A DNA stretch of 25,238 bases from DASWTL01 sp966250385 (GCA_966250385.1 CBINHC010000024.1:1-25238); one strand, 5' to 3'. Positions 13,387 through 21,436 are shown, counted from the stretch's first letter. Numbers and translations: made by a program. Notes: generated by a model not told the origin, from the letters alone.

Positions 13387-15753
13387 TTAAAACTTCAGGT
13401 TCAGTCCCAGCATGAAATTCCTCGTTGCCTGGGGGAAATAATAGTTTTCCGTGGTCAGGTTGCCGTCATACCGGTAACTGAACGTATAACCGTTCGCCTC
13501 ATATCGTTCGCTGAACACATTATTGACCAGCAGCGTGATTCCGACGTTCTTCACGCGGGCCAGTGCGGTGTTGTACCGCAACCGCAGGTCGCTGACAAAA
13601 AACGGGTCGATCCTCCGGCTCCTGCTGGATGTGTTGTCCAGGTACTGGCTGCCGGCATACCGGCTCAGCAATGCCAGTTCCAGTTTGGGGGCGGGTGTGT
13701 ATGCCAGTTCGCTGGAGGCTAAGAGTGCCGGAGAGAAGGCGATGTCGGTATTCCTGTATTGGTTGACGATCTGGCCGCCGTTGTCGTAATCGTCCACGTA
13801 CTCGGTAAAGTTCCGGATCTTGTTCTCGCTGAGCGACAGGGTCGGGCTCCATACCAGCTTGCGCGCGAGCCGGATTCTGGCGTCCATTTCCAGTCCTAGC
13901 CGGTAACTGTCCGGGACGTTCTGACGGATGTATTCCCCGACGTCGTTGATTTTTCCGGTCAGGATCAGCTGGTCCCGGTAAAGCATGGCGAAGCCGTTGA
14001 TCCCGCCGCGGAAGTTCCGTGTGTTCAGCCGGTATCCGGCCTCCAGGTTCTGAAGGTTTTCCGCACGGGGACGCGTGGCGGCTGTGGAATTGATATAGTC
14101 ATCGCGGTTCGGCTCCTTGTTTCCGACGGCGTAGGACGCATAGATATTTGCCCGCGGCCCCAGTTCATAGGTGAGTCCGAATTTAGGGTTGAAGAAGCGG
14201 AGGTTGTCATCCACATCCAGCAGATTACGGTTCTTGTCGGTCCCTGAAACGGTGTACCCTACAGCCCGGAACTGCAGGTCGGTGAAAATGCCCAGTTTTC
14301 CCGGGGCATATTCAGCACGACCGAAGATGTTGAAATCTGTCTTGAAGCCGTTCCCGTCGTAGTACCGGTGCCTGATGTTGCTGTCTGAGGCGTACTGTGC
14401 CCAGATGACTTCGCCGAAATGGTCGCCGTCATACTCGTTGTAGGCGCCGCCAAGCGTCAGGTTCACTCCGCCTGAGGGATGGTAGTTCGCGGAGTACGTG
14501 AAACCGTAAAAGTTATTTTTAAGCCATCTCCGCCGTACCAGGTCGCTGTTGTCCACCGTGGCGGACCCGATGACGACCGGCGAGATGCCGTAGGCAGCAA
14601 GCGCCGCGTCTTCCTTGTATTCCTCATAGTATCCCCGTCCGGCCGTATAGTGAAGCGCGCCGTTGAAGTTCAGTTGGGGCGTTACCGATGCCGAATACAG
14701 CAGCTGGTAATGATCCTGCGTATAGTTATCCGTCTGATCCTCGTAGGTAAACCCGTTGTAGGTGCGGTTTGTCGCCAGCAGCGATTCAGGAACGCCGTTC
14801 CATGCCTGGTAGGTCTTCTCCGTTCCTGAAAAGACGTTCGCGCGCAGCAGGCTTTTCTTTCCATAAACCCCGCCGCTTAAGAAGAAGGATTTCAGATTTG
14901 ACGCGGCCCTGTCGATATATCCGTCGGATTTGACCTGGGAAAGCCGCGCATCCAGGCTGAATCTGCCGCCGATCAGACCTGTTCCTGCGTTTACGGTATT
15001 TTTCCAGGTATTGTAGGACCCGGCAGAGTTATTCAGTTCCGCATAGGCAGAGTCTTTCCGGGTGGTGGTCTGAATATTCAGGCTTGCTCCGAAGGCCCCG
15101 GCCCCGTTAGTCGAGGTGCCGACGCCCCGCTGGATCTGTACGTTATCGACCGAAGAGGCAAAGTCGGGCAGGTTCACCCAGAACGTTCCCTGGCTTTCAG
15201 GGTCATTGTAGGGGATCCCGTTGATCGTAACATTGATGCGGGTCGGATCGCTTCCCCGGATCCGGATACCGGAATAGCCCACCCCGGCCCCCGCATCGGA
15301 GTTGACCACTACCGATGGCGTCTGGCTCAGCAGGTAAGGAAGGTCCTGGCCGAGGTTGTTTTTTTCAAGGTCCGACTTGTTCAGGTTCCTGAAAGTTGTG
15401 GCGCTGTTTTCTGTTGCCCGGGTAGCCTTCACGATCACTTCGTCCGCCAGGTAGCCGGCGGCCGCAAGGGTGACGTTCATCACGGTGTCAGCCGTTAAAT
15501 TCATGCGCCGCATACCGGGCGCATACCCGATGTAGGAGATTTCCAGGGAATAGGCCGCCGGCTTCAGGCCGCTGAACGTAAAATGACCTTGCGCATCGGT
15601 TTGGGTGGTCTGGGTGCCGTTAAGGGTCATTGTCGCTCCGGCGAGCGGTCTTTGGGAATCGCCGGCCGTTACCGTCCCGGTAATGGAATGCTGAGCTGCC
15701 GCCAGAAAGGGGAGCACGATTGCCAGAAGGGCAATAATCAGATTTTTTTTCAC
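13387..15753 (-). CDS. TonB-dependent outer-membrane receptor, probably for thiamine compounds
   Basis: 788 residues from a GTG start. The frame is open to an ATG at 15807, but that ATG is inside the riboswitch leader and precedes the terminator; starting at GTG 15753 gives MKKNLIIALLAIVLPFLAAAQ, a clean signal peptide. Next comes a carboxypeptidase-regulatory-like domain (about 23-110; HSITGTVTAGDSQRPLAGAT). The plug (about 125-235) includes IRIRGSDPTRINVTINGIPYNDPESQG, followed by a 22-strand-type barrel ending in NFMLGLNLKF with the terminal Phe needed for barrel insertion. A TPP riboswitch directly upstream predicts that thiamine or its phosphates are the cargo, as in known riboswitch-controlled receptors of Bacteroidota. 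First gene of the thiamine cluster. Confidence 0.93.
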   Translation of the reverse strand: MKKNLIIALLAIVLPFLAAAQHSITGTVTAGDSQRPLAGATMTLNGTQTTQTDAQGHFTFSGLKPAAYSLEISYIGYAPGMRRMNLTADTVMNVTLAAAGYLADEVIVKATRATENSATTFRNLNKSDLEKNNLGQDLPYLLSQTPSVVVNSDAGAGVGYSGIRIRGSDPTRINVTINGIPYNDPESQGTFWVNLPDFASSVDNVQIQRGVGTSTNGAGAFGASLNIQTTTRKDSAYAELNNSAGSYNTWKNTVNAGTGLIGGRFSLDARLSQVKSDGYIDRAASNLKSFFLSGGVYGKKSLLRANVFSGTEKTYQAWNGVPESLLATNRTYNGFTYEDQTDNYTQDHYQLLYSASVTPQLNFNGALHYTAGRGYYEEYKEDAALAAYGISPVVIGSATVDNSDLVRRRWLKNNFYGFTYSANYHPSGGVNLTLGGAYNEYDGDHFGEVIWAQYASDSNIRHRYYDGNGFKTDFNIFGRAEYAPGKLGIFTDLQFRAVGYTVSGTDKNRNLLDVDDNLRFFNPKFGLTYELGPRANIYASYAVGNKEPNRDDYINSTAATRPRAENLQNLEAGYRLNTRNFRGGINGFAMLYRDQLILTGKINDVGEYIRQNVPDSYRLGLEMDARIRLARKLVWSPTLSLSENKIRNFTEYVDDYDNGGQIVNQYRNTDIAFSPALLASSELAYTPAPKLELALLSRYAGSQYLDNTSSRSRRIDPFFVSDLRLRYNTALARVKNVGITLLVNNVFSERYEANGYTFSYRYDGNLTTENYYFPQATRNFMLGLNLKF

Positions 15754-15770
15754 TGTGAGTGTTTTGTAGT

Positions 15771-15801
15771 TAAAAAATCTGCATGATAAGGGTCCATGCA
15801 G
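15771..15801 (-). terminator. riboswitch-controlled intrinsic terminator in the receptor leader
   Basis: Read on the minus strand, CTGCATG (15801-15795) pairs perfectly with CATGCAG (15785-15779) around a 9-base loop and is followed by A and TTTTTT (15777-15772). It lies between the TPP aptamer and the GTG start, the position of a transcriptional expression platform. Its loop and 3' arm are also complementary to the 5' end of the leader. Confidence 0.88.
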
Positions 15802-15815
15802 TAACATTAACTTTA

Positions 15816-15980
15816 CCTTTCCCTACGCCGGCATTATCCGGATCAGGTGCTTGAGCGTCCTGGGGCGGTCGGCGCTGGTCCGGGTAGCGGACCAGGGCAT
15901 GCGTAACCCGCAGTACAACTCAATGGGTATGATCTCAGCCTGTTTTTGTGTTGTGAAACAAGGCACCCCTTATGATGCAG
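15816..15980 (-). promoter_or_regulatory. TPP riboswitch (THI element)
   Basis: On the minus strand the conserved THI-box segments appear in order: GGGGTGCC (15969-15962), GCCTTGT/ACAGGC forming P2, CTGAGA (15938-15933), ATACCC, then CTGATCCGGATAATGCC (15846-15830) and GCGTAGGGA (ending 15820). P3 is closed by TTGAG/CTCAA (15923-15919 with 15855-15851) and holds a long insert of about 63 bases with its own 8-bp hairpin (15875-15882 with 15888-15895). TPP binding is expected to switch off the downstream genes. The 5' segment 15980-15967 can pair with 15792-15779 of the terminator at 13 of 14 positions, giving a ready antiterminator. Confidence 0.95.
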
Positions 15981-15988
15981 CAAAGTTA
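15981..15988 (-). promoter_or_regulatory. -7 promoter box of the thiamine cluster
   Basis: TAACTTTG on the minus strand matches TAnnTTTG exactly and lies 11 bases before the conserved GGGGTGCC, so transcription would begin right at the 5' edge of the riboswitch. No clear -33 TTTG is visible. Confidence 0.65.
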
Positions 15989-16071
15989 GACTTTAAGTCA
16001 GGAATTAAGAAGGCCGGACGTTTTTTTATTTGCACCGCACATTTATTGGCTGATTTCGCTCGGGCTGCGCT

Positions 16072-16099
16072 TTTGTAACATCAAAAAATAATAGTTTTG
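16072..16099 (+). promoter_or_regulatory. putative aspS promoter
   Basis: TTTG (16072-16075) and TAGTTTTG (16092-16099) match the -33 and -7 Bacteroidota elements with 16 bases between them, slightly short of the usual spacing. The start codon is 23 bases downstream of the -7 box. Confidence 0.65.
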
Positions 16100-16121
16100 C
16101 TGCTGTTAAAAACATACAGCA

Positions 16122-17867
16122 ATGCATAGAACACATACTTGTGGCCAGCTGACCCTTGCGGATCTGGGCCAGGAAGTTACGCTTACCGGATGGGTACAGA
16201 AGTCACGGGATCTCGGAGGCATGACGTTTATTGACGTTCGGGATCGTTACGGGGTAACCCAGCTGACTTTCAATACCGAAGACGATGCGGACCTCCGGGC
16301 GACAGCACGGGAGCTTGGACGGGAATATGTGATCAAAGTTAAAGGTAAGGTGATCGAGCGGTCGAGCAAGAACACCAAAATACCGACCGGAGAGATCGAG
16401 ATCAAGGTTTCCTCGCTCGAGGTGCTGAACGCTGCCAAACTGCCGCCTTTCCTGATCGAAGATGAAACCGACGGCGGTGACGACCTGCGGATGAAGTACC
16501 GCTACCTGGATCTTCGCCGTAACCCGGTCCGTAACAACCTGGTATTGCGCCATAAGGTCGCACAGGAGGTTCGGCGGTACCTGGACGCACTGGATTTTAT
16601 TGAGGTCGAGACCCCGGTCCTGATCAAATCCACGCCGGAAGGGGCGCGGGATTTCGTCGTTCCGAGCCGGATGAACCCCGGAGAGTTCTATGCGCTGCCG
16701 CAATCCCCGCAAACCTTTAAGCAATTGCTTATGGTCAGCGGGTTTGACCGGTATTTCCAGATCGTCAAGTGCTTCCGGGACGAGGATCTTCGCGCTGACC
16801 GGCAGCCGGAATTCACGCAGATAGACTGTGAGATGGCTTTCATAGAACAGGAAGACATACTGAATGTATTTGAAGGCATGATCCGCGCGCTGTTCAAAAA
16901 TGTGAAGGGTGTCGAACTCGGGGAAGTTCCGAGGATGACCTATGCGGACGCGATGCGCCTTTATGGATCCGATAAGCCGGATACCCGGTTCGGAATGCAG
17001 TTCGTCGAACTGAACGAACTGGTCAAGGGAGCGGGTTTTCCGGTATTTGACAACGCGGAACTGATCGTCGGAATCAATGCGAAGGGAAGCGCTTCCTATA
17101 CCCGGAAACAGCTGGATGAACTGACAGAATTCGTTAAACGTCCGCAGGTCGGTGCAACGGGGCTGATCTACTGCCGGCACCAGGAGGACGGCTCGCTGAA
17201 GTCATCGGTCGACAAGTTCTTTACGGAAGCGCAGCTGACTGAATGGGCTGCTGCATTCGGTTCGGAGCCCGGCGATCTCCTGCTGATCATGGCCGGTACC
17301 GCCGAGAAAGTAAGAAAGCAACTGAATGAACTTCGCCTTGAAATGGGCAGCCGTCTCGGCTTAAGAGACAAAAACAAATTTTCACCCCTCTGGGTTGTGG
17401 ATTTCCCGTTACTGGAATGGGACGAAGAATCCGGCAGGTACCATGCGATGCATCACCCGTTCACATCACCCAAGCCGCAGGATATTGGGTTGCTCGACAC
17501 CGATCCGGGGGCCGTTCGTGCGAATGCATATGACCTGGTGATCAACGGAACGGAGATCGGCGGGGGATCCATCCGGATCCATGACCGTACGCTGCAGGCG
17601 CTGATGTTCAGGCATCTCGGATTCAGTGCGGAAGAAGCGCAGAAACAGTTCGGATTCCTGATGGATGCCTTTGAATACGGAGCGCCTCCCCACGGCGGCA
17701 TCGCGTTCGGTTTTGATCGTCTGGTATCCATCTTCGCCGGACTGGACTCGATCCGGGATGTGATCGCATTCCCTAAGAACAACTCCGGCCGCGATGTCAT
17801 GATCGACTCGCCTTCGACGATTTCCGACGCTCAGCTGGATGAGCTGAAGATCCGCACAATCGGATAG
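16122..17867 (+). CDS. aspS: aspartyl-tRNA synthetase
   Basis: 581 residues, the normal length of the bacterial-type enzyme. It starts MHRTHTCGQLTLADLGQEVTLTGWVQKSRDLGGMTFIDVRDRYG, the anticodon-binding OB fold. Class II motif 1 lies near residues 150-170, motif 2 is FRDEDLRADRQPEFTQIDCEM with the ATP-contacting Arg, a GAD insertion domain occupies roughly 290-420, and motif 3 is GIAFGFDRLV near the C-terminus. HHPFTSPKP and the end LKIRTIG are also typical. It charges tRNA-Asp in the cytoplasm. Whether it is discriminating or also acts on tRNA-Asn cannot be decided here. It is a single-gene unit: a promoter in front and an intrinsic terminator about 45 bases after the stop. Confidence 0.97.
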   Translation: MHRTHTCGQLTLADLGQEVTLTGWVQKSRDLGGMTFIDVRDRYGVTQLTFNTEDDADLRATARELGREYVIKVKGKVIERSSKNTKIPTGEIEIKVSSLEVLNAAKLPPFLIEDETDGGDDLRMKYRYLDLRRNPVRNNLVLRHKVAQEVRRYLDALDFIEVETPVLIKSTPEGARDFVVPSRMNPGEFYALPQSPQTFKQLLMVSGFDRYFQIVKCFRDEDLRADRQPEFTQIDCEMAFIEQEDILNVFEGMIRALFKNVKGVELGEVPRMTYADAMRLYGSDKPDTRFGMQFVELNELVKGAGFPVFDNAELIVGINAKGSASYTRKQLDELTEFVKRPQVGATGLIYCRHQEDGSLKSSVDKFFTEAQLTEWAAAFGSEPGDLLLIMAGTAEKVRKQLNELRLEMGSRLGLRDKNKFSPLWVVDFPLLEWDEESGRYHAMHHPFTSPKPQDIGLLDTDPGAVRANAYDLVINGTEIGGGSIRIHDRTLQALMFRHLGFSAEEAQKQFGFLMDAFEYGAPPHGGIAFGFDRLVSIFAGLDSIRDVIAFPKNNSGRDVMIDSPSTISDAQLDELKIRTIG

Positions 17868-17911
17868 GATGTTCAGGCCGGTTTGCGGCTCAGACAGGTA
17901 TTCAGAATGAT

Positions 17912-17934
17912 GGCCCGGTTCAACCGGGCCTTTT
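17912..17934 (+). terminator. intrinsic terminator after aspS
   Basis: GGCCCGGT (17912-17919) pairs perfectly with ACCGGGCC (17923-17930) around a three-base loop and is followed by TTTT (17931-17934). Confidence 0.88.
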
Positions 17935-17996
17935 GCGTTTACGGCACTCTTGTGAGTTGGGGGTTAATCGCTGAATATGTTATTTTAGAGGAAACT

Positions 17997-19310
17997 ATGT
18001 TCGATATGAAAAGAGTTTACTTCCTTGGACTGATCCTTTTTTCGATGCAGGGATTTTCCCAGAGTGCATCTTCAAGCCGGCCTGGTCCGAAAGCGGATGC
18101 CGCGGCCCTGGAATCGCGGGTTGTCGCCTGGCGCCGCGACTTTCATCAGCATCCCGAGCTCGGAAATAACGAAAACAGGACCGCCGGAATCATCGCGGAC
18201 CACCTGAAATCACTCGGTATTGACGTCAGGGCGGGGGTGGCCAAAACGGGCGTCGTAGGCATACTGAAAGGCGGAAAGCCGGGCCCGGTGGTTGCCCTCC
18301 GTGCTGATATGGATGCGCTTCCCGTGACGGAACGCACTCCGGTGCCATTTGCGTCGCGGGTAAAGGCGGTATACAACGGCCAGGAGGTCGGGGTGATGCA
18401 TGCCTGCGGGCATGATGCCCATGTTGCCATCCTGATGGGCGTGGCAGAGGTCCTGGCGGAAATGAAGAACGATCTGAGGGGTACGGTCAAGTTTATTTTT
18501 CAGCCCGCTGAGGAAGGTCCTCCGTTCGGAGAGGAAGGCGGCGCTGAGTTAATGGTAAAGGAGAATGTGCTGAACGATCCGAAAGTTGACGTGATCTTTG
18601 GTCTTCATATTAATTCGCAAACCGAGGTCGGCCGGATAACCTACCGCCCGGGAGGTACCATGGCCAGCGTTAACGATATGAAAATTACCGTGAAGGGGAG
18701 GTCGGCGCACGGCGCATACCCATGGTCCTCGGTAGATCCAATAGTAGTATCCGCGCAGATCATCAATAACCTGCAGACCATTGTCAGCCGCAATCTGAAT
18801 GTCACCGAGAATCCGGGAGTCGTCACGATCGGGTCGATCCATGGGGGAAACCGGACCAACATCATACCTGAGCAGGTGGAAATGCTGGGAACCATCCGGG
18901 CACTCAGTCCCGCGGATGAAAAAATGCTGATCGAACGGGTCCGCCAGGTCGCCACAAAAACAGCGGAAGGAGCGGGCGCAACGGCTGAGGTAAATATCCC
19001 GCTAAGCGTCCGGTATCCTGTAACCTACAATGATCCGGCCCTCACCGAAAAGATGCTGGTGAGCCTGCGGCGGACTGCCGGGGCCGAAAATGTCCTGCTG
19101 AGGCCGGCGGTTACCGGGGCGGAGGATTTCTCGTTCTTCCAGGAGATAGTTCCCGGGCTGTTTATTTTCCTGGGCGGAATGCCAAAGGGAATGGACCCCG
19201 CGAAAGCGCCTTCACACCATACGCCTGATTTCTTCATTGACGAAAGCGGGTTGATGCTGGGCGTGGAGGCGCTTACGAATCTTACGGTGGACTACATGAC
19301 CGGAAAATAG
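17997..19310 (+). CDS. M20-family amidohydrolase (M20D type), secreted
   Basis: 437 residues from ATG 17997, chosen because AGAGGA sits about 6 bases upstream and the next residues (MFDMKRVYFLGLILFSMQGFSQ) form a signal peptide; ATG 18006 is an alternative, and the open frame back to 17883 would run over the aspS terminator. Metal-site motifs are MHACGHDAHVAILMG (Cys and His ligands), FQPAEEG (catalytic and ligand Glu) and GAEDFSFF (last ligand region). PDMDALPV-type sequence appears as LRADMDALPVTE. Relatives cleave N-acyl amino acids, indole-amino-acid conjugates or hippurate; the natural substrate is unknown. Unlike most cytoplasmic relatives it is predicted to be exported. It ends at a hairpin shared with the convergent hydrolase gene. 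Confidence 0.9.
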   Translation: MFDMKRVYFLGLILFSMQGFSQSASSSRPGPKADAAALESRVVAWRRDFHQHPELGNNENRTAGIIADHLKSLGIDVRAGVAKTGVVGILKGGKPGPVVALRADMDALPVTERTPVPFASRVKAVYNGQEVGVMHACGHDAHVAILMGVAEVLAEMKNDLRGTVKFIFQPAEEGPPFGEEGGAELMVKENVLNDPKVDVIFGLHINSQTEVGRITYRPGGTMASVNDMKITVKGRSAHGAYPWSSVDPIVVSAQIINNLQTIVSRNLNVTENPGVVTIGSIHGGNRTNIIPEQVEMLGTIRALSPADEKMLIERVRQVATKTAEGAGATAEVNIPLSVRYPVTYNDPALTEKMLVSLRRTAGAENVLLRPAVTGAEDFSFFQEIVPGLFIFLGGMPKGMDPAKAPSHHTPDFFIDESGLMLGVEALTNLTVDYMTGK

Positions 19311-19315
19311 CGGGC

Positions 19316-19335
19316 AGGCGGCTTGCCGGCCGCCT
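19316..19335. terminator. hairpin between convergent genes
   Basis: AGGCGGC (19316-19322) pairs with GCCGCCT (19329-19335) around a 6-base loop in the 23-base gap between the amidohydrolase stop and the hydrolase stop; it overlaps the latter by two bases. No T-run on either side, so termination strength is doubtful. Confidence 0.45.
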
Positions 19336-20854
19336 ACTCCCTGACAAATTCGTACGGGTCCGTTTCGATAAAGTCCGACACCTTAACGGAAATGCCCGTT
19401 ACCTTTCTACCGGTCACCCTGAATGGAAATACGGCTTTTCCGAAAATGGGATCGGAGAAGGTAGCGTAGAACCGGTGCCCGCCCAATGGCTGAAGCTTCA
19501 CGAACATATTGGGATGATGCTGCAGGGTCATGCGCAATTCATCCCCGAACTTCTTAATGGTCAGTTCCCCATAAAAATCGTTCCGGTAAGTGCCGGCATA
19601 CGCGTTCAGCGACAATGCAGCCTTTTGTCCGGCTGCGACCGAATCCCGCAAAGCCTGGTCTTTCTTCAGTTCGTCCGCCTGCTGCTTTTTGAAGTTCTCC
19701 AGGTGGATTTTGCTGTAATTACGGAACGGAAGATTGAAATAGGCATCCATTATTTCCCATTTCAGCGACTCGTAAAAATAATTGTGATCGGTATTCGTCA
19801 GGACCACGATTCCGAGATTCTCTTCCGGAATAAGGGTCACGCTGGTCACAAAACCGTTTACGCCGCCGGTATGTGAAATAATCTTTCTGCCGCTGTACTC
19901 CTCCAGGAACCAGCCAAGGCCGTATAGCTGGAAATGGCCTTTATTAAAAAGCGTGCCCCCGTTTCCCAGTACCGAATGGGGGAACCACGTTTGCTGGAGC
20001 GCGGCTTCGGGTACGACGACCCTGGTGCCAGATTTTCCCTTATTGAGGAGCATCAGTACCCATTTGCTGAGATCTTCGGCGGAAGAGCTCATACTTCCGG
20101 CAGGGCCCAGGTTGTCGATGTCGGGATATCGGATCGAGATCAGCCTTCCGTCCGTCATCGTATGTGCCGCGGCTTTGTTCGGCGTGTTCACCAGGTCCTT
20201 GCTCAGCATCAGGGTCGAGTTCATTCCGAGCGGGACCAGCAGGCGTTCGCGCACGTACTCTTCCCAGCTCCGGCCGGCCGCCTTTTCAACGACCTCTCCG
20301 GCGGCAAGGAAAGCCGCATTGGTATATCCCCATCTGGTTCTGAAGTCATACGGTGCTTTTGCCTGACCCAGTTTCTCAATAATCTGTGAACGCGACAGCG
20401 TACTTGTCCAGTAGGTAAAGTCACCCTGGAAGGTCTTCAGTCCCAGCCGGTGACTCAGCAGATCCCTGATGATAGCCTGTTCGCCGGCCAGCCGGTTATT
20501 CAGTTTGAACCCGGGAAGCCATCTGGTCACCCGGTCATTCAGGTTCATTTTTTTTTCCGCATCCAGGAGCGCCAGTGCGGTCGCCGTAAATGCCTTCGTA
20601 TTGCTTCCAATCATAAAAAGGGTATTGGCATCCACCGGGGTGTTCAACCCGAATTCCCGGACCCCGTAACCTTTCATAAGGACCACCTGGCCGTCCTTGA
20701 CAATACAGACGGCGGCACCCGGGATCCGCCAGTTGGTAATTGACCAGTTGATATAACCGTCGATGTCATCGCGTACAAAAGCTGGCGTCGGCGTCTGGGC
20801 CAGTGCCTGGAATATCAGGAGTACGGAAGGGAGAAGGAGGATAAGTCTTTTCAT
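19334..20854 (-). CDS. serine hydrolase, beta-lactamase (class C/PBP-like) fold
   Basis: 506 residues with a signal peptide (MKRLILLLPSVLLIFQALAQ). The active-site motifs are SNTK (Ser84, Lys87; SxxK), YTN (Tyr175, Asn177; YxN) and, later, HTGG in place of KTG. After about residue 390 comes a beta-rich C-terminal domain of the DUF3471 type (LNAYAGTYRNDFYGELTIKKFGDELRMTL). Enzymes of this family include esterases, D-aminopeptidases and beta-lactamase-like proteins; HTG instead of KTG is common in the esterase or peptidase members and argues against a resistance enzyme. It is separated from ssb by a terminator, so it has its own promoter, which I could not identify. Confidence 0.9.
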   Translation of the reverse strand: MKRLILLLPSVLLIFQALAQTPTPAFVRDDIDGYINWSITNWRIPGAAVCIVKDGQVVLMKGYGVREFGLNTPVDANTLFMIGSNTKAFTATALALLDAEKKMNLNDRVTRWLPGFKLNNRLAGEQAIIRDLLSHRLGLKTFQGDFTYWTSTLSRSQIIEKLGQAKAPYDFRTRWGYTNAAFLAAGEVVEKAAGRSWEEYVRERLLVPLGMNSTLMLSKDLVNTPNKAAAHTMTDGRLISIRYPDIDNLGPAGSMSSSAEDLSKWVLMLLNKGKSGTRVVVPEAALQQTWFPHSVLGNGGTLFNKGHFQLYGLGWFLEEYSGRKIISHTGGVNGFVTSVTLIPEENLGIVVLTNTDHNYFYESLKWEIMDAYFNLPFRNYSKIHLENFKKQQADELKKDQALRDSVAAGQKAALSLNAYAGTYRNDFYGELTIKKFGDELRMTLQHHPNMFVKLQPLGGHRFYATFSDPIFGKAVFPFRVTGRKVTGISVKVSDFIETDPYEFVRE

Positions 20855-20875
20855 ATCGTGAAACAGAAAGCGTTA

Positions 20876-20910
20876 AAATAAAAAATCCCTGTAGTTTAAA
20901 CCGCAGGGAT
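20876..20910 (-). terminator. intrinsic terminator after ssb
   Basis: On the minus strand ATCCCTG (20910-20904) pairs with CAGGGAT (20891-20885), with further GTTTAAAC pairing potential inside, followed by TTTTTA from 20884 downwards. It ends the mutY-ssb transcript. Confidence 0.85.
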
Positions 20911-20930
20911 CTGTATTTGGTTGAGGTTAG

Positions 20931-21419
20931 TTAAAAAGGGAGGTCGTCCTCCGGGTTGTTGCCGCTGAAATCCATTGCCTGTTCCTGTCTGGCAGGCTGG
21001 GCGGTATTGTTCATGGCGCTATTCCCTACGGCGTTGTTCATGCCGTTCTGGGCACCGTTGCCATAACCGTTATGGGACGGTTCAAAGTCGCTTTTCCGGC
21101 CCAGCATGGTGAAGTTTTCAGCAACTATCTCGGTTGTGGATTTCCTGTTTCCTTCACGATCTTCAAAGGAACGGGTTCGTAGTTTGCCTTCAATAAAGAC
21201 GAGCTTGCCTTTTTGCAAATACTTTGCGGCTACATCTGCAAGACTCCTCCACATAACAATATTATGCCATTCCGTCTGTTCCACTTTCCGGCCATCTTTA
21301 ACGTATGTTTCTGAAGTTGCTAATGGGAAACTTGCTACATTAACACCCCCATCAAGGTGCCGGACTTCAGGATCCTTGCCCAGATGCCCAATTAAGATTA
21401 CTCTGTTAACTCCTGACAT
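20931..21419 (-). CDS. ssb: single-stranded DNA-binding protein
   Basis: 162 residues starting MSGVNRVILIGHLGKDPEVR. The OB fold covers about residues 1-110 (FPLATSETY, QTEWHNIVMW, GKLVFIEGKLRTRSFEDREG). A flexible Asn- and Gly-rich linker follows, and the protein ends in the acidic tip DDLPF that recruits replication and repair partners. An ATG at 21440 is in frame, but it overlaps the mutY stop, and MSGVNRV is the standard start. SSB coats single-stranded DNA in replication, recombination and repair. It lies 17 bases after mutY on the same strand, a conserved Bacteroidota pairing, and ends at an intrinsic terminator. Confidence 0.95.
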   Translation of the reverse strand: MSGVNRVILIGHLGKDPEVRHLDGGVNVASFPLATSETYVKDGRKVEQTEWHNIVMWRSLADVAAKYLQKGKLVFIEGKLRTRSFEDREGNRKSTTEIVAENFTMLGRKSDFEPSHNGYGNGAQNGMNNAVGNSAMNNTAQPARQEQAMDFSGNNPEDDLPF

Positions 21420-21436
21420 ATTGTTGCTTTTGTAAT

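Noticed and set aside
15851..16078. A 75-codon plus-strand open frame across the riboswitch region
   Set aside because: It coincides with the conserved TPP aptamer on the other strand and has no protein-like features.
16203..17180. A 325-codon open frame antisense to aspS
   Set aside because: aspS is unmistakable across the same bases; the antisense product has no domain or start context.
17883..17996. Upstream extension of the M20 amidohydrolase frame
   Set aside because: It would run over the aspS terminator hairpin and place the signal peptide internally; ATG 17997 has a good AGAGGA upstream.
19334..20854. Possible antibiotic-resistance beta-lactamase
   Set aside because: The fold is shared, but HTG in place of KTG and the DUF3471-type tail fit esterase or peptidase relatives better; nothing shows resistance.
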